A stretch of 64,000 bases of DNA from Roseinatronobacter thiooxidans (GCF_001870675.1 NZ_MEHT01000045.1:248001-312000); one strand, 5' to 3'; shown: positions 10,071 through 19,305, counted from the stretch's first letter. The notes: generated by a model not told the origin, from the letters alone. Made by a program: numbers and translations.

Positions 10071-10092
10071 CATTTTCTTGCTCCAAATACTC
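10071..10092 (-). repeat. 22-nt dispersed intergenic repeat, copy 1
   Basis: On the minus strand this reads GAGTATTTGGAGC followed by AAGAAAATG. It matches 61312-61333 on the plus strand at 21 of 22 positions (A/C difference at the 11th). Both copies lie in gaps between genes. Confidence 0.6.
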
Positions 10093-10156
10093 AAAAACTC
10101 CTGCCACACGCGCGCCGGTGACAGGCGGGCGCAAGACCCAACACATGGAGGGACGC

Positions 10157-10861
10157 ATGGCACTGTCCAAGGATTTCCGTCAAGGCATGCGCGATGGCAC
10201 CCCGTTCATTCTGGTGATCCTGCCTTTCGGCGCGGTGTTTGGTGTTGTTGCCACCGAAGCGGGGCTGAACCTTGCCCAGGTCATGGGGTTTTCCGTGCTG
10301 GTCATTGCAGGGGCCGCGCAATTCGTGGCTGTGCAGATGATGGTCGATAACGCCCCGGTGCTGATCGTACTGGCCGCCTCGCTGGCCGTGAACCTGCGCA
10401 TGGCGATGTATTCCGCCTCGCTCGCGCCGCATCTGGGGCGGATTTCGTGGTGGAAACGCGGTGTGGTGTCATACTTCATGGTCGATCAGGCCTATGCCGC
10501 CTCGATCCTGAAATATGAAAACACCCCGTCCATGACGCCCGAAAGCAAATTGTCCTATTACCTTGGCGTCGTCACCCCGATCTGTCCGCTCTGGTATCTG
10601 GCCACATGGGGCGGGGCCACATTGGGCACCGCTGTGCCTGCGGACCTGCCGATAGATTTCGCAGTGCCGATCACCTTTCTGGCGCTGATTGTGCCGATGC
10701 TGCGCAGCATGGCGCATGTCGCCGCCGCGCTGGTGTCGATCATCGGGGTTCTGGTCTTTGCCGCGCTGCCCTTCAATCTGGGCCTGCTGCTTGCCGCCCT
10801 GCTGGCCATGATGGCGGGCGCCGAGGTGGAACGCCGCATCAGCCTGCGGGGGCAAGCATGA
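10157..10861 (+). CDS. azlC: AzlC-family branched-chain amino acid exporter, large subunit
   Basis: A 234-residue polytopic inner-membrane protein of the AzlC family, which with AzlD exports branched-chain amino acids or analogues. The N-terminal family pattern GMRDGTPFILVILPFGAVFG, then AGAAQFVAVQMM and LAVNLRMAMYSASLAP, are characteristic. The start is ATG 10157 with GGAGGG upstream; the in-frame ATG at 10118 lacks a ribosome site. The last four bases overlap the azlD start (ATGA). Confidence 0.92.
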   Translation: MALSKDFRQGMRDGTPFILVILPFGAVFGVVATEAGLNLAQVMGFSVLVIAGAAQFVAVQMMVDNAPVLIVLAASLAVNLRMAMYSASLAPHLGRISWWKRGVVSYFMVDQAYAASILKYENTPSMTPESKLSYYLGVVTPICPLWYLATWGGATLGTAVPADLPIDFAVPITFLALIVPMLRSMAHVAAALVSIIGVLVFAALPFNLGLLLAALLAMMAGAEVERRISLRGQA

Positions 10862-11187
10862 GTTTCACCACCGCGCATATCTGGACGATCATCATCGGGC
10901 TGGGGCTGGGGTCATACCTGCTGCGGCTGTCTTTTCTTGGCATCATCGGCAATCGTGACCTGCCCGAATGGGTGCTGCGGCATCTGCGCTATACGGCCGT
11001 CGCGGTCATGCCCGGCATGATCACACCGCTGATCCTGTTTCCACAGGCGACAGAAGGCACGCTTGACCCTGTGCGGATGGGGGCTGCTATTGCCACCATC
11101 GCCATCAGCTTTCTGACGCGCAATGCCACGCTCACAATTTTTGGCGGGGCTGCTGTGTTATTCGCCCTGCATTTCATCATGCATTAA
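10858..11187 (+). CDS. azlD: AzlD-family small subunit of amino acid exporter
   Basis: A 109-residue protein with three to four hydrophobic helices and the AzlD pattern: GLGSYLLRLSFLGI, PEWVLRHLRYTAVAVMPGM, then a C-terminal hydrophobic stretch. It is the partner of AzlC and starts inside that gene's stop codon. Its 3' end overlaps the convergent FAD-linked oxidase gene by 30 bases, so no dedicated terminator lies between them. Confidence 0.9.
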   Translation: MSFTTAHIWTIIIGLGLGSYLLRLSFLGIIGNRDLPEWVLRHLRYTAVAVMPGMITPLILFPQATEGTLDPVRMGAAIATIAISFLTRNATLTIFGGAAVLFALHFIMH

Positions 11188-12588
11188 CACAGCCCCCGGG
11201 TTCAATATTCCATGCGGGTCCAGCGCGGTTTTGATCGCGCGCATCATAGCCAGCTTGACCGGATCGCCATAGGTCACCAGATCCGCCGCCTTGATCCGCC
11301 CGATCCCATGCTCTGCACTGACAGAGCCGCCCATCTGGTGGACCAGATCATGCACGCAAGTGGTGATCTGCGCGCGCTCCCCATCATACGCGGCGCGGCT
11401 GTGCCCTGTGGCGGGAAAGACGTTATAATGCAGGTTGCCATCGCCCAGATGGCCAAAACAGTTGATCCGGCAGGCCTTGATCCGCGCCAACGCCTGCCCC
11501 GCCTTGGCGATGAAGGGCGCGATCTCGGACAAGGGCAGCGAAATGTCATGGCTGGCGATGGCACCTATATGGCGGTTCGCCTCTGGAATGGATTCGCGTA
11601 GGCTCCAGAACGCCTTGCGCTGCGCAAGGTTCGCCGCGATCACACCATCACGCACCAAGCCCTGTTCCAGCGCATCGGCAAATACCCGCTCCAGCGCGTC
11701 AGAGGCATCCGCCCCCGCAGGCAGGCCCAGATCAATCAGCACCATCCAGTCTGGTGGCACAGCAAAGGGCTGGCGGACCTGCGTCATTGTTTCGGCCAGA
11801 AAGGCAAGGCCCGTCCCGCTGATCAACTCGAAGGCTGAAATCCCGTCCCCAAGCCGCGCTTGCGCCAGCGCCAGCAGCGACAAGGCGGCCTTTGGTCCAT
11901 CCACCACCATCAGGGCAGCCCCCTGCACCGCAGGGCGCGGCGACAATCGCAGGCTGGCGGCAGTGATCACGCCAAGCGTACCTTCCGAGCCAATCATCAG
12001 ATGGCGCAGATCATAGCCGGTATTGTCTTTGCGCAGCCGCTTCAACCCGTGCCAGATGCGCCCATCCGCAAGGACGACTTCCAGCCCCAATGTCAGATCG
12101 CGCGCATTGCCATAGCGCAGCACATTCACCCCGCCCGCATTGCAGGCCAGCAACCCGCCAATGCGCGCCGACCCTTCCGAGGCAAGCGACAAAGGGAACA
12201 ATCGCCCCGCCATCTCTGCGGCGCGCTGCACATCGGCCAAAATCGCCCCCGCCTCTGCGACAAGGACATTCTCTGTCGGGTAGACCTGCCGGATCGCCTG
12301 CATCCGTTCCAGCGACAGGATCAGCGGCAGCGCATTGCCCAAGCCCACCTGCCCGCCGACCAGCCCCGTGCCCCCCCCATAGGGAATGACAGGCACATGC
12401 GCCGCATGACAGGCGCGCAAGATCACAGACACCTCCTCGACATTGCGCGGCAGCGCCACAGCACCGCCCTGCCCTGTCAGCCGCCCGCGCGGCTCTTCCA
12501 GATAGCGCGGTTCTGGTGCGGCCAGCGCATCGGGGGGCAAAAGCCCCGATAACTTGGCCAGAAAATCTGTATCACATGCAGTTAACAT
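11158..12588 (-). CDS. FAD-linked 2-hydroxyacid dehydrogenase (GlcD/D-lactate type)
   Basis: 476 residues with a PCMH-type FAD-binding domain in the first half (VPVIPYGGGTGLVGGQ, then GSARIGGLLACNAGGVNVLRYG and GSEGTLGVITAA) and the FAD-oxidase C-terminal domain (NCFGHLGDGNLHYN, SAEHGIGRIKA, DPHGILNPG). It would oxidise a D-2-hydroxyacid such as glycolate or D-lactate. No GlcE or GlcF partner is adjacent, so a single-subunit D-lactate or 2-hydroxyglutarate-type enzyme is as likely as GlcD. The start is ATG 12588 (MLTACDT). Confidence 0.88.
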   Translation of the reverse strand: MLTACDTDFLAKLSGLLPPDALAAPEPRYLEEPRGRLTGQGGAVALPRNVEEVSVILRACHAAHVPVIPYGGGTGLVGGQVGLGNALPLILSLERMQAIRQVYPTENVLVAEAGAILADVQRAAEMAGRLFPLSLASEGSARIGGLLACNAGGVNVLRYGNARDLTLGLEVVLADGRIWHGLKRLRKDNTGYDLRHLMIGSEGTLGVITAASLRLSPRPAVQGAALMVVDGPKAALSLLALAQARLGDGISAFELISGTGLAFLAETMTQVRQPFAVPPDWMVLIDLGLPAGADASDALERVFADALEQGLVRDGVIAANLAQRKAFWSLRESIPEANRHIGAIASHDISLPLSEIAPFIAKAGQALARIKACRINCFGHLGDGNLHYNVFPATGHSRAAYDGERAQITTCVHDLVHQMGGSVSAEHGIGRIKAADLVTYGDPVKLAMMRAIKTALDPHGILNPGAVLMHDEMQGE

Positions 12589-12604
12589 GGCACCTCCCTT
12601 GGCA

Positions 12605-12710
12605 GCGGGGCTGTGGCAGGCGCAGTCGGGGCGCAAGGTGCTGTGGCTGCCAAGCCACAGCGCCGGGGGTGGGTGGGCGGGCGCCCTGACTGCGCCTGTC
12701 ACAGCCCCGC
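12605..12710. repeat. Long inverted repeat with G4-motif loop, element 1
   Basis: A 30-base left arm (12605-12634) is complementary to the right arm (12681-12710) except for two mismatches. The 46-base loop holds a second hairpin (GCTGTGGC 12640-12647 / GCCACAGC 12654-12661) and then GGGGGTGGGTGGGCGGG (12665-12681), four G-runs with one-base loops. The right arm contains the stop codon of the GNAT gene (12699-12701). It could act as a terminator for the GNAT transcript or as a cruciform. Confidence 0.75.
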
Positions 12711-13286
12711 ATCTGTGCGCCCGCGCCGGTCATTGCGCAGATTGGCATAAAGGACATGATTGCGCCAACGCCCGTTAATCTGCAAATAGCTTTGTGCGAC
12801 GCCCTCATATTTGAACCCCGCGCGCTCCAACACACCGCGCGAGGCCACATTCTCGGGCAGGCAGGCCGCCTCGATCCGCGACAGGTCCATCACGCTGAAG
12901 GCATGATGCACGACAGCCCCGATCGCCTCGCGCATATAGCCTTGCCGCAGATATGGCGCGCCTACCCAATAGCCCAGCGTGCCCGCCTGCGCGGGCCCGC
13001 GCCGGATATTGTCGAGCGTGATCGCGCCCAACAAACTCTCATCATCGCGGCGCAGCAGAAACAGCGGCAGCGCCGTGTCGGTCTTATAGCAGCGCGTGGC
13101 CCAACTCACGCGGTTGGTGAAAGCCCGCCGCGTCAGGTGGTCATCCGACCATGTCGGCTCCCACGGGGTCAGAAAACCCGAGGATTGGCGGCGCAATTCC
13201 GACCATTGCCGGAAATCGCTATGCACAGGCAGACGCAAGGCCAGCCGCTCTGTCTCGATCCGCAGCTTGCCCCGCAGGCCCAGCAT
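12699..13286 (-). CDS. RimJ/RimL-type GNAT N-acetyltransferase
   Basis: A 195-residue GNAT protein. Residues 7-30 (LRIETERLALRLPVHSDF) and the acetyl-CoA site region GYMREAIGAVVHHAF, then NVASRGVLERAGFKYEGV, are the RimJ/RimL arrangement used to acetylate protein N-termini, often of ribosomal proteins. The substrate is not deducible. The ATG shares one base with the stop of the M16 peptidase gene. Its stop codon lies within the long inverted repeat. Confidence 0.88.
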   Translation of the reverse strand: MLGLRGKLRIETERLALRLPVHSDFRQWSELRRQSSGFLTPWEPTWSDDHLTRRAFTNRVSWATRCYKTDTALPLFLLRRDDESLLGAITLDNIRRGPAQAGTLGYWVGAPYLRQGYMREAIGAVVHHAFSVMDLSRIEAACLPENVASRGVLERAGFKYEGVAQSYLQINGRWRNHVLYANLRNDRRGRTDAGL

Positions 13287-14548
13287 CAGGCGGCCAGCCT
13301 TTCGCTAATCTGCAACAGGCGCGGGGCGCGTTCGATCGGACCATAAAGCGCCAAGGCCATGCGGCTATTGCCGAGCAAATCCTGCGCATGCTCGCGGGTG
13401 CCCTGCATGGTCACGGCATCAATGCGGGCAATCGCTTCGGAAATATCGGGCACGCGCCCCCAGATCGACAGCAGCTTTGCCAGCCGTTCAGCGCGCGCAG
13501 ACGGGCTTTCCAGCCCCATCAGCAAACCTGCCTTCATCTGCGCGCGGGCGCGGGCCACTTCCGCCTCGGTCATATCCTGTGCGGCGCGTTTGATCTCGTC
13601 TATGGTCAGCTCTGCCAGCTCGCCAATCTCTGACGCGCCGGTGCCGGCATAGATCGTGACCATGCCTGTGTCGAAATACGCCCCCGATTGCGCGAATACC
13701 GTATAGCACAGCCCCCGATCTTCGCGCAGGCGTTGGAACAGCCGCGAGGACATGCCGCCCCCCAAGGCACCCGTGAAGACCTGCGAGGTATAGAACGCAT
13801 CCGAGCGGTAATCCGGCGCTTCAATCGCCAGCGCAAAATGCGCCTGCTCCAGCCCGCGCGTTTCGCGCCGCTCGCCATTATGGAAGCGCGCAGGTTCGGC
13901 CTGAAACAGGGGCTTTTCGGCCATATGCCCGAAAAGCGGCTCTGCCAGACGGACAAGCGCATCGTGATCGACCGCACCTGCGGCAGACAGGATCATCTGC
14001 CCCGGCCCGTAATGATCGGCCACGAAGCGGCGCAAATCCCCTTCGGAGAAGCCAGACACCTGCGCGCTTGGCCCAAGGATCGAGCGGCCAATGGGCTGGC
14101 TGGGATAGGCCGTTTCCTGCAACCAGTCAAAAATGATGTCATCGGGCGTGTCCAGCGCCTGCCCGATTTCTTGCAAGATCACGCCGCGCTCCACCTCGAT
14201 CTCGCGGGCTTCAAAAGCGGGATTCAGCACGATATCGGCCAGCACATCGACCGCCAGCGCCACATCGGCTTTAAGCACGCGGGCATAATAGGCCGTCATC
14301 TCGCGCGAGGTGTAGGCATTGATATAGCCGCCCACATCCTCGATCTCTTCGGCGATCTGTAGCGCGCTGCGCCGCGCTGTGCCCTTGAACGCCATGTGTT
14401 CCAGAAAATGCGCAACCCCGTTCTGATGGGCCGCTTCATGGCGCGCGCCAGCCTCGATCCACAGGCCGACGGCCGCAGATTCCAGCCCCGGCATGAATTC
14501 GGTCACAATGCGAAAGCCGTTGGGCAATGTTGTGATCTGAACACTCAT
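13286..14548 (-). CDS. M16-family zinc metallopeptidase (processing-peptidase type)
   Basis: A 420-residue inverzincin. The HXXEH zinc site is HFLEH at 47-51 with the third ligand Glu-127 exactly 76 residues on, so this is the catalytic rather than inactive subunit. The remainder has the paired M16 domains and the glycine-rich region ALGGGMSSRLFQRLRE. It resembles bacterial homologues of mitochondrial processing peptidase beta; the physiological substrate is unknown. The ATG overlaps the thrC stop by four bases. Confidence 0.92.
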   Translation of the reverse strand: MSVQITTLPNGFRIVTEFMPGLESAAVGLWIEAGARHEAAHQNGVAHFLEHMAFKGTARRSALQIAEEIEDVGGYINAYTSREMTAYYARVLKADVALAVDVLADIVLNPAFEAREIEVERGVILQEIGQALDTPDDIIFDWLQETAYPSQPIGRSILGPSAQVSGFSEGDLRRFVADHYGPGQMILSAAGAVDHDALVRLAEPLFGHMAEKPLFQAEPARFHNGERRETRGLEQAHFALAIEAPDYRSDAFYTSQVFTGALGGGMSSRLFQRLREDRGLCYTVFAQSGAYFDTGMVTIYAGTGASEIGELAELTIDEIKRAAQDMTEAEVARARAQMKAGLLMGLESPSARAERLAKLLSIWGRVPDISEAIARIDAVTMQGTREHAQDLLGNSRMALALYGPIERAPRLLQISERLAA

Positions 14549-15933
14549 GCGCTGATCCGATCGCGGATAAGCGCTTGGACCGCGCCCAGATCATTGGGCA
14601 GGCGCGTCACACGCTCTGGCCGTTGGAACAGGTCCGCCATGCGCGCGGGCAGCGCGGGGCGCTGGCCGGTCGCAGCCTCGACCGCATCGGGGAATTTCGC
14701 GGGGTGGGCCGTGGCCAGCGTGACCATGGGGGTTGCCGACAGGTTCTGTTCGGCCACATGCACGCCCACGGCAGAATGCGGGCAAAGCACCTCGCCGGTT
14801 TCCTGTGCGATGCGGGTGATGGTGGCGGTGGTTTCTTCTTCCGATGCGCGGCCAGAGGCGAAAGCCTCGCGCAAGAATTCCAACGCGCCCTGGCTGATAT
14901 GAAAGCCGCCTTTGGCTTTCAATTCATCCATCAGTTGCGCCACGGCTGCGCCGTCGCGGCCATAGGCATCGAACAAAGCGCGCTCGAAATTGGAGCTGAC
15001 CTGAATATCCATCGACGGGCTGATCGAAGGTTTGACCCCATCAGTCACATACCCGCCCGAACTCAGCGCGCGGTGCAGGATGTCGTTGTGGTTGGTGGCG
15101 ACAATCAGCTTTTCGATCGGCAGCCCCATGGCGCGGGCAATATAGCCTGCGAAAATATCGCCGAAATTCCCCGTCGGCACTGTGAAGCTGACAGGGCGAT
15201 GCGGCGCGCCCAAAGACACCGCCGCCGAGAAGTAATAAACCACCTGCGCCAGAACCCGCGCCCAGTTGATGGAATTGACCCCTGCCAGCCGCACCCCGTC
15301 GCGGAAGGCAAAATCGTTGAACATATCCTTGACCAGCGCCTGACAGGTGTCGAAATCGCCATCAATCGCCAGCGCGTGGACATTGGCATCTTCTGGCGTG
15401 GTCATCTGGCGGCGCTGCACTTCGGACACGCGCCCATGCGGGAACAGGATGAACACATCCACATTCGCCAACCCGCGAAACGCCTCTATCGCGGCAGAGC
15501 CTGTGTCGCCCGATGTAGCGCCCACAATCGTCACCCGCTGCCCCGAGCGTGTAAGTGCGGCCTGAAACAACTGGCCGATCAACTGCATGGCGAAATCTTT
15601 GAACGCCAGCGTGGGGCCGTGAAACAACTCCAACAAGAAGTGATTGGACCCAAGCTGCTTGAGGGGCGCGCGTGCGGGCTGCTCGAACCCGGCATAGGCT
15701 TTGGCAATCAGACTGCGAAACTCGTCATCGCTGAATGTGTCGCCAACGAAGGGGCGCATAACCAGATAGGCTTGCTCTTCATAGCTTAACCCCGCAAGCG
15801 CCGCGATTTCGGCCTGCGTCATGGGGGGCACATGCTCTGGCAAGTACAGCCCCCCATCACGGGCAAGACCTGTCAGCATTGTGGCTTCAAATTCCAGAAC
15901 AGGGGCCGCGCCCCGCGTCGATATATAGTGCAT
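14545..15933 (-). CDS. thrC: Threonine synthase
   Basis: A PLP enzyme converting O-phosphohomoserine to threonine. The 462 residues start with the family hallmark MHYISTRG; the PLP lysine is Lys-112 in LAFKDFAMQ. GATSGDTGSAA provides the phosphate-binding loop. The start is ATG 15933, since the upstream in-frame codons are not conserved-looking. It follows surf1 after 14 bases and is coupled to the M16 gene, so respiratory biogenesis and threonine synthesis genes share one minus-strand run. Confidence 0.96.
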   Translation of the reverse strand: MHYISTRGAAPVLEFEATMLTGLARDGGLYLPEHVPPMTQAEIAALAGLSYEEQAYLVMRPFVGDTFSDDEFRSLIAKAYAGFEQPARAPLKQLGSNHFLLELFHGPTLAFKDFAMQLIGQLFQAALTRSGQRVTIVGATSGDTGSAAIEAFRGLANVDVFILFPHGRVSEVQRRQMTTPEDANVHALAIDGDFDTCQALVKDMFNDFAFRDGVRLAGVNSINWARVLAQVVYYFSAAVSLGAPHRPVSFTVPTGNFGDIFAGYIARAMGLPIEKLIVATNHNDILHRALSSGGYVTDGVKPSISPSMDIQVSSNFERALFDAYGRDGAAVAQLMDELKAKGGFHISQGALEFLREAFASGRASEEETTATITRIAQETGEVLCPHSAVGVHVAEQNLSATPMVTLATAHPAKFPDAVEAATGQRPALPARMADLFQRPERVTRLPNDLGAVQALIRDRISA

Positions 15934-15947
15934 GTTTCGCCTGATCC

Positions 15948-16631
15948 TCAGTCGCGTTGCGCCCTGATACGCCACAGAAAGAAAACTGTCATCCCCACCC
16001 ATGCAATTGCCATCAAAAACCACTGCACCGCATAGCCCAGATGCGGATCGGGGATGGTAACGTCATAAACAGGGACAGGGGTGATCTCGGGGTGTGCGGG
16101 TTGGGCCGCGCGCAAGACAAGATGCAATTCTTCCGTGTTCAGCAGGCCCGCCATTTCGGCCACATCGCGCCCGAACAACAAATTGCGCCCTGCATCATAA
16201 TCGGGCGTGTGTTGGTTAATGTCGCGCGGCCAATGCAGATTGCCTGCAAGGCGCATAGCCTCGTCGGTTTCGATGGTCAGGCCCGCGCGTGCTGCCTCGG
16301 GCAGAAAGCCACGCTCCACCAGAATGCGCCGCCCCTCCTGCGTCTCGAAGGCTTGCACAAGATGGAACCCCGGGCCGGATGCCTTTTGCGCAGACAGCAC
16401 GAAGACATGCTCTGGCAGGAAACGGCCCTCTACCTCTACCGGCAGGTAGCGGTGTTGGTCGGGGTCGGGCTGTGCGGGCAAGGCCACGGGCGCATCAAAG
16501 ATGCGCGCCTCCAACTCGGCAATCAGGGCGGCTTTTTGGCCTGCGCGGTCCAGTTGCCACAGGCCCAGCGACACCAGAATGCCGGTGCCAAGCAATCCGA
16601 ACAACACTGGGGCAATCATCTGGCGCAGCAT
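15948..16631 (-). CDS. SURF1-family cytochrome oxidase assembly protein
   Basis: A 227-residue membrane protein that helps insert heme a into subunit I of aa3-type oxidase. One transmembrane helix is near the N-terminus (PVLFGLLGTGILVSLGLWQL, about 5-25) and one at the C-terminus (YAVQWFLMAIAWVGMTVFFLW), with the periplasmic domain between them, as in the SURF1 fold. I start at ATG 16631, which has AGAGG upstream, rather than the ATG seven codons earlier. It sits at the end of the cta cluster behind ctaE. Confidence 0.9.
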   Translation of the reverse strand: MLRQMIAPVLFGLLGTGILVSLGLWQLDRAGQKAALIAELEARIFDAPVALPAQPDPDQHRYLPVEVEGRFLPEHVFVLSAQKASGPGFHLVQAFETQEGRRILVERGFLPEAARAGLTIETDEAMRLAGNLHWPRDINQHTPDYDAGRNLLFGRDVAEMAGLLNTEELHLVLRAAQPAHPEITPVPVYDVTIPDPHLGYAVQWFLMAIAWVGMTVFFLWRIRAQRD

Positions 16632-16657
16632 CTTGTTCCTCTCATGGCTCATATAGA

Positions 16658-16685
16658 AAGGCGCGCACCCTGCGGTGCGCGCCTT
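16658..16685 (-). terminator. Perfect 12-bp hairpin between ctaE and surf1
   Basis: AAGGCGCGCACC pairs without mismatch with GGTGCGCGCCTT around a four-base loop. On the minus strand it is followed by a short TTTC run, 24 bases after the ctaE stop. It is likely a partial terminator or mRNA 3'-end stabiliser rather than a strong stop, because surf1 lies directly behind. Confidence 0.5.
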
Positions 16686-16708
16686 GCAATCTCAAGCGGC
16701 GGTGTGGG

Positions 16709-17512
16709 TTACATGCCCCAGATATAGACCGCAAAGAACAGGAACAACCAAACCACATCGACAAAGTGCCAATACCATGCAGCAGCTTCAAACCCGACAT
16801 GCCGTTCGGCCGTGAAATGGCCCGCGCGCACACGGAAATAGCACACCGCCAGAAAGATCGTGCCGATGATGACATGCACCCCGTGAAAGCCTGTGGCCAT
16901 AAAGAAGTTTGCGTAGAATACATCGCCTGCAAAGCTGTAGCCGCGTTCTGTCACCAGATAGATATACTCATACCCTTGCAAAAAGGTGAAGGCTACGCCC
17001 AGCAGCACGCCCAGCAACAGCCCGTATTCCACATTCTTGCGGCTGCCATTATGCACCATTTCATGGTGCGCCCATGTCACCGCACAGCCAGACAGCAGCA
17101 GCACCAGTGTATTGATGATGGGCAGTTCAAACGCATTCACTGCATAGATCGCTGGCTGCACATATTCGGTGCCCACATAGGTATACATGGGGTACATGGC
17201 GTGTTTGAAGAAACTCCAGAACCATGCCGCGAAGAACATGACTTCGGACATGATGAACAGAATGAACCCGTAGCGCAGCCCGATCACCACAACAGGGGTA
17301 TGGTCGCCCGCATGCGATTCAACGATCACATCCTTCCACCATTCGAACATCACATATAGCACACCTGCAAGCCCGATCAGGAACAGCCACGGGCCGCTGC
17401 CATGCATCCACAGCACGGCACCAAACAGCATTACAAAGGCCGATACAGATGCCACAAAAGGCCAGATCGACGGGGGTAGGACGTGGTAGTCGTGGTTCTT
17501 TGCGTGCGCCAT
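16709..17512 (-). CDS. ctaE: Cytochrome c oxidase subunit III
   Basis: A 267-residue integral membrane subunit of the aa3 heme-copper oxidase with seven predicted helices. Family landmarks are [14 protein letters not shown] at the N-terminus, [12 protein letters not shown] in the first loop, [14 protein letters not shown], and [14 protein letters not shown], with [19 protein letters not shown] near the C-terminus. It is in the order ctaC-ctaB-orf-ctaG-ctaE-surf1. The subunit I gene (ctaD) is not in the window. Confidence 0.97.
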   Translation of the reverse strand: MAHAKNHDYHVLPPSIWPFVASVSAFVMLFGAVLWMHGSGPWLFLIGLAGVLYVMFEWWKDVIVESHAGDHTPVVVIGLRYGFILFIMSEVMFFAAWFWSFFKHAMYPMYTYVGTEYVQPAIYAVNAFELPIINTLVLLLSGCAVTWAHHEMVHNGSRKNVEYGLLLGVLLGVAFTFLQGYEYIYLVTERGYSFAGDVFYANFFMATGFHGVHVIIGTIFLAVCYFRVRAGHFTAERHVGFEAAAWYWHFVDVVWLFLFFAVYIWGM

Positions 17513-17552
17513 GAAAGGTGTTCCCTCGGTTTGCTCGGATCTTGGCCCGAGT

Positions 17553-18134
17553 TCAGTTTGTCATTGCGGGTTCCGGCGCGACATAATCGGCTGGAATATC
17601 TGTGGGGTGAAACGTGTAGGACAGCGTGATTGTATGCGTTCCGCCTGCATCGCGGTCGCGCAGAATATCTGGGTCCACGAAATAGGTCACTGGCATCAGC
17701 ACCGATTCGCCGGGTTGCAGAACCTGCAACTCGAAGCAGAAGCAGTCGATCTTGGTGAAATAGCGACCCGCCTCATAGGGAGAGACATTGTAGCTTGCGG
17801 TTCCCGCAATCGGTTCATCGGTCGGGTTATACGCCTCATAAAACGCAAGCCCGACTTCGCCGATCTGAATTTCTGTCACGCGGTCCACGGGTTTGAAGGT
17901 CCATGGGAAATCCCGTGCAACCGAGGCGTCAAACCGCACGCGCATGGTCTGGTCCAGCACCACGCCAGAAGATGCGCTGGCGGTGTTTGTTGTCCCGCCA
18001 TAGCCCGTCACGCGGCAAAACAGATCATATAGCGGCACTGCCGCCCAGCCCATTGCCCCCATGAACAGCACGACACTGACAGTCTGCACTGTTGTTTTCT
18101 GAATGCCGGTCAGTTTGGTCCAGGTTGCGATCAT
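17553..18134 (-). CDS. ctaG: Cytochrome c oxidase assembly protein (CuB insertion)
   Basis: A 193-residue Cox11-type copper chaperone. One N-terminal transmembrane helix (about 13-35) anchors a periplasmic beta domain containing the copper motif CFCF (in [10 protein letters not shown]), needed to deliver CuB to subunit I. The [10 protein letters not shown] stretch and the terminal [12 protein letters not shown] segment are family hallmarks. It overlaps the small upstream ORF by four bases and precedes ctaE by 40. Confidence 0.95.
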   Translation of the reverse strand: MIATWTKLTGIQKTTVQTVSVVLFMGAMGWAAVPLYDLFCRVTGYGGTTNTASASSGVVLDQTMRVRFDASVARDFPWTFKPVDRVTEIQIGEVGLAFYEAYNPTDEPIAGTASYNVSPYEAGRYFTKIDCFCFELQVLQPGESVLMPVTYFVDPDILRDRDAGGTHTITLSYTFHPTDIPADYVAPEPAMTN

Positions 18135-18331
18135 CTTTGCTGAAACCTCACATTGTCAGGATCAAGAACAGGGCGATAGGAATGGTCAAACGCCTGTAGC
18201 GCATTGCCGCCAGAAACTTTGGCAATGGTCAGCCCAAAAACCAGCGCAATGAAGGCCAGCAGCACAACCGCCAGCCCGATATTGCGCCCGGAGCGGCGTT
18301 TGTGCAGGTCGTGTTCGCGGGTAATCGCCAT
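18131..18331 (-). CDS. Small single-helix protein of the cta cluster (CoxF-like)
   Basis: 66 residues: a basic N-terminus ([11 protein letters not shown]), one hydrophobic helix (about 18-40), and a short C-terminal tail outside. Small one-helix proteins occupy this position between ctaB and ctaG in many alphaproteobacteria and are called CoxF or cytochrome oxidase assembly ORF. The ATG shares one base with the ctaB stop and the 3' end overlaps ctaG, so it is tightly coupled and surely expressed. Its biochemical role is not established. Confidence 0.75.
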   Translation of the reverse strand: MAITREHDLHKRRSGRNIGLAVVLLAFIALVFGLTIAKVSGGNALQAFDHSYRPVLDPDNVRFQQR

Positions 18332-19305
18332 CAGAACACCTCCAGAATTTTGAATTTTGTGGCAAATTCGGCGTATACTGGCAGATGGGCCAACGCCCCC
18401 TCTGCCAGAATGGCGACGAAATGCACGAACAGATAGTACAGCGAGAAGCGGAACACGCGTTTTTCAACGCGGTAATTGTCAGCTTCGGCCACTGCTTCGT
18501 CCCGCCACCAGATCGCCCATGCGCCGTGCAGGAAGATCAGGTTCAGAACCAAGGCCAGCGCCAGATAAACCGGCCCGCCCATAGAGGTGAAACCCGCCGC
18601 CAGCGCAAAGGGCAACAAGGCCGCCGTATAGACAAGTATATGCGTGCGTGTCGCCTTGCGCCCGTGTGTGACGGTCAGCATTGGCACTTTGGCCTTGTGA
18701 TAATCGCCCTTCATAAACAGCGCCAAGGCCCAGAAATGCGGCGGTGTCCACATGAAGATCAGCATGAACATCAGGCAGGCTTCAAGGCTGATGCTGCCTG
18801 TGACCGCGACCCAGCCGATCATGGGCGGGAAGGCACCCGCAGCGCCCCCGATGACGATATTCTGCGGCGTGGCCCTCTTGAGCCACATGGAATAGATCAC
18901 CGCATAGAAGAAGATCGTGAAGGCCAGCAGGAACGCGGCCAGCGCATTTGTCGCCAGCCACAGCATGATGACCGACAAGCCCGACAGCGCCACACCCAGC
19001 GACATGGCTTCTTGCGGGGTGACCTTGCCTGCGGGGATGGGGCGCTTGGCAGTGCGCTTCATCACCGCGTCAATATCGGCATCCCACCACATATTCAGCG
19101 CACCCGAGGCCCCTGCCCCAAGCGCGATGAAGATTATGGCGGCCAATCCTTCGATCGGGTGCAGGCTGCCGGGGGCCACCAAAAGCCCGACCAGCGCCGT
19201 GAAAACGACCAGTGACATGACGCGCGGTTTGAGCAGCGCGACATAGTCGCGGAACTCTGCGTCGCCGGTCTGGACGAAATCTATATTGGTTCTGATATCG
19301 GACAT
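18331..19305 (-). CDS. ctaB: Protoheme IX farnesyltransferase (heme O synthase)
   Basis: A 324-residue UbiA-family membrane prenyltransferase that adds a farnesyl group to heme b, the first step toward heme a. The prenyl diphosphate-Mg site is [19 protein letters not shown], and about eight to nine hydrophobic helices follow. The second conserved loop is around [18 protein letters not shown]. It is followed by the one-helix ORF and ctaG. Its farnesyl substrate derives from the isoprenoid pathway that includes ispE. Confidence 0.96.
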   Translation of the reverse strand: MSDIRTNIDFVQTGDAEFRDYVALLKPRVMSLVVFTALVGLLVAPGSLHPIEGLAAIIFIALGAGASGALNMWWDADIDAVMKRTAKRPIPAGKVTPQEAMSLGVALSGLSVIMLWLATNALAAFLLAFTIFFYAVIYSMWLKRATPQNIVIGGAAGAFPPMIGWVAVTGSISLEACLMFMLIFMWTPPHFWALALFMKGDYHKAKVPMLTVTHGRKATRTHILVYTAALLPFALAAGFTSMGGPVYLALALVLNLIFLHGAWAIWWRDEAVAEADNYRVEKRVFRFSLYYLFVHFVAILAEGALAHLPVYAEFATKFKILEVF

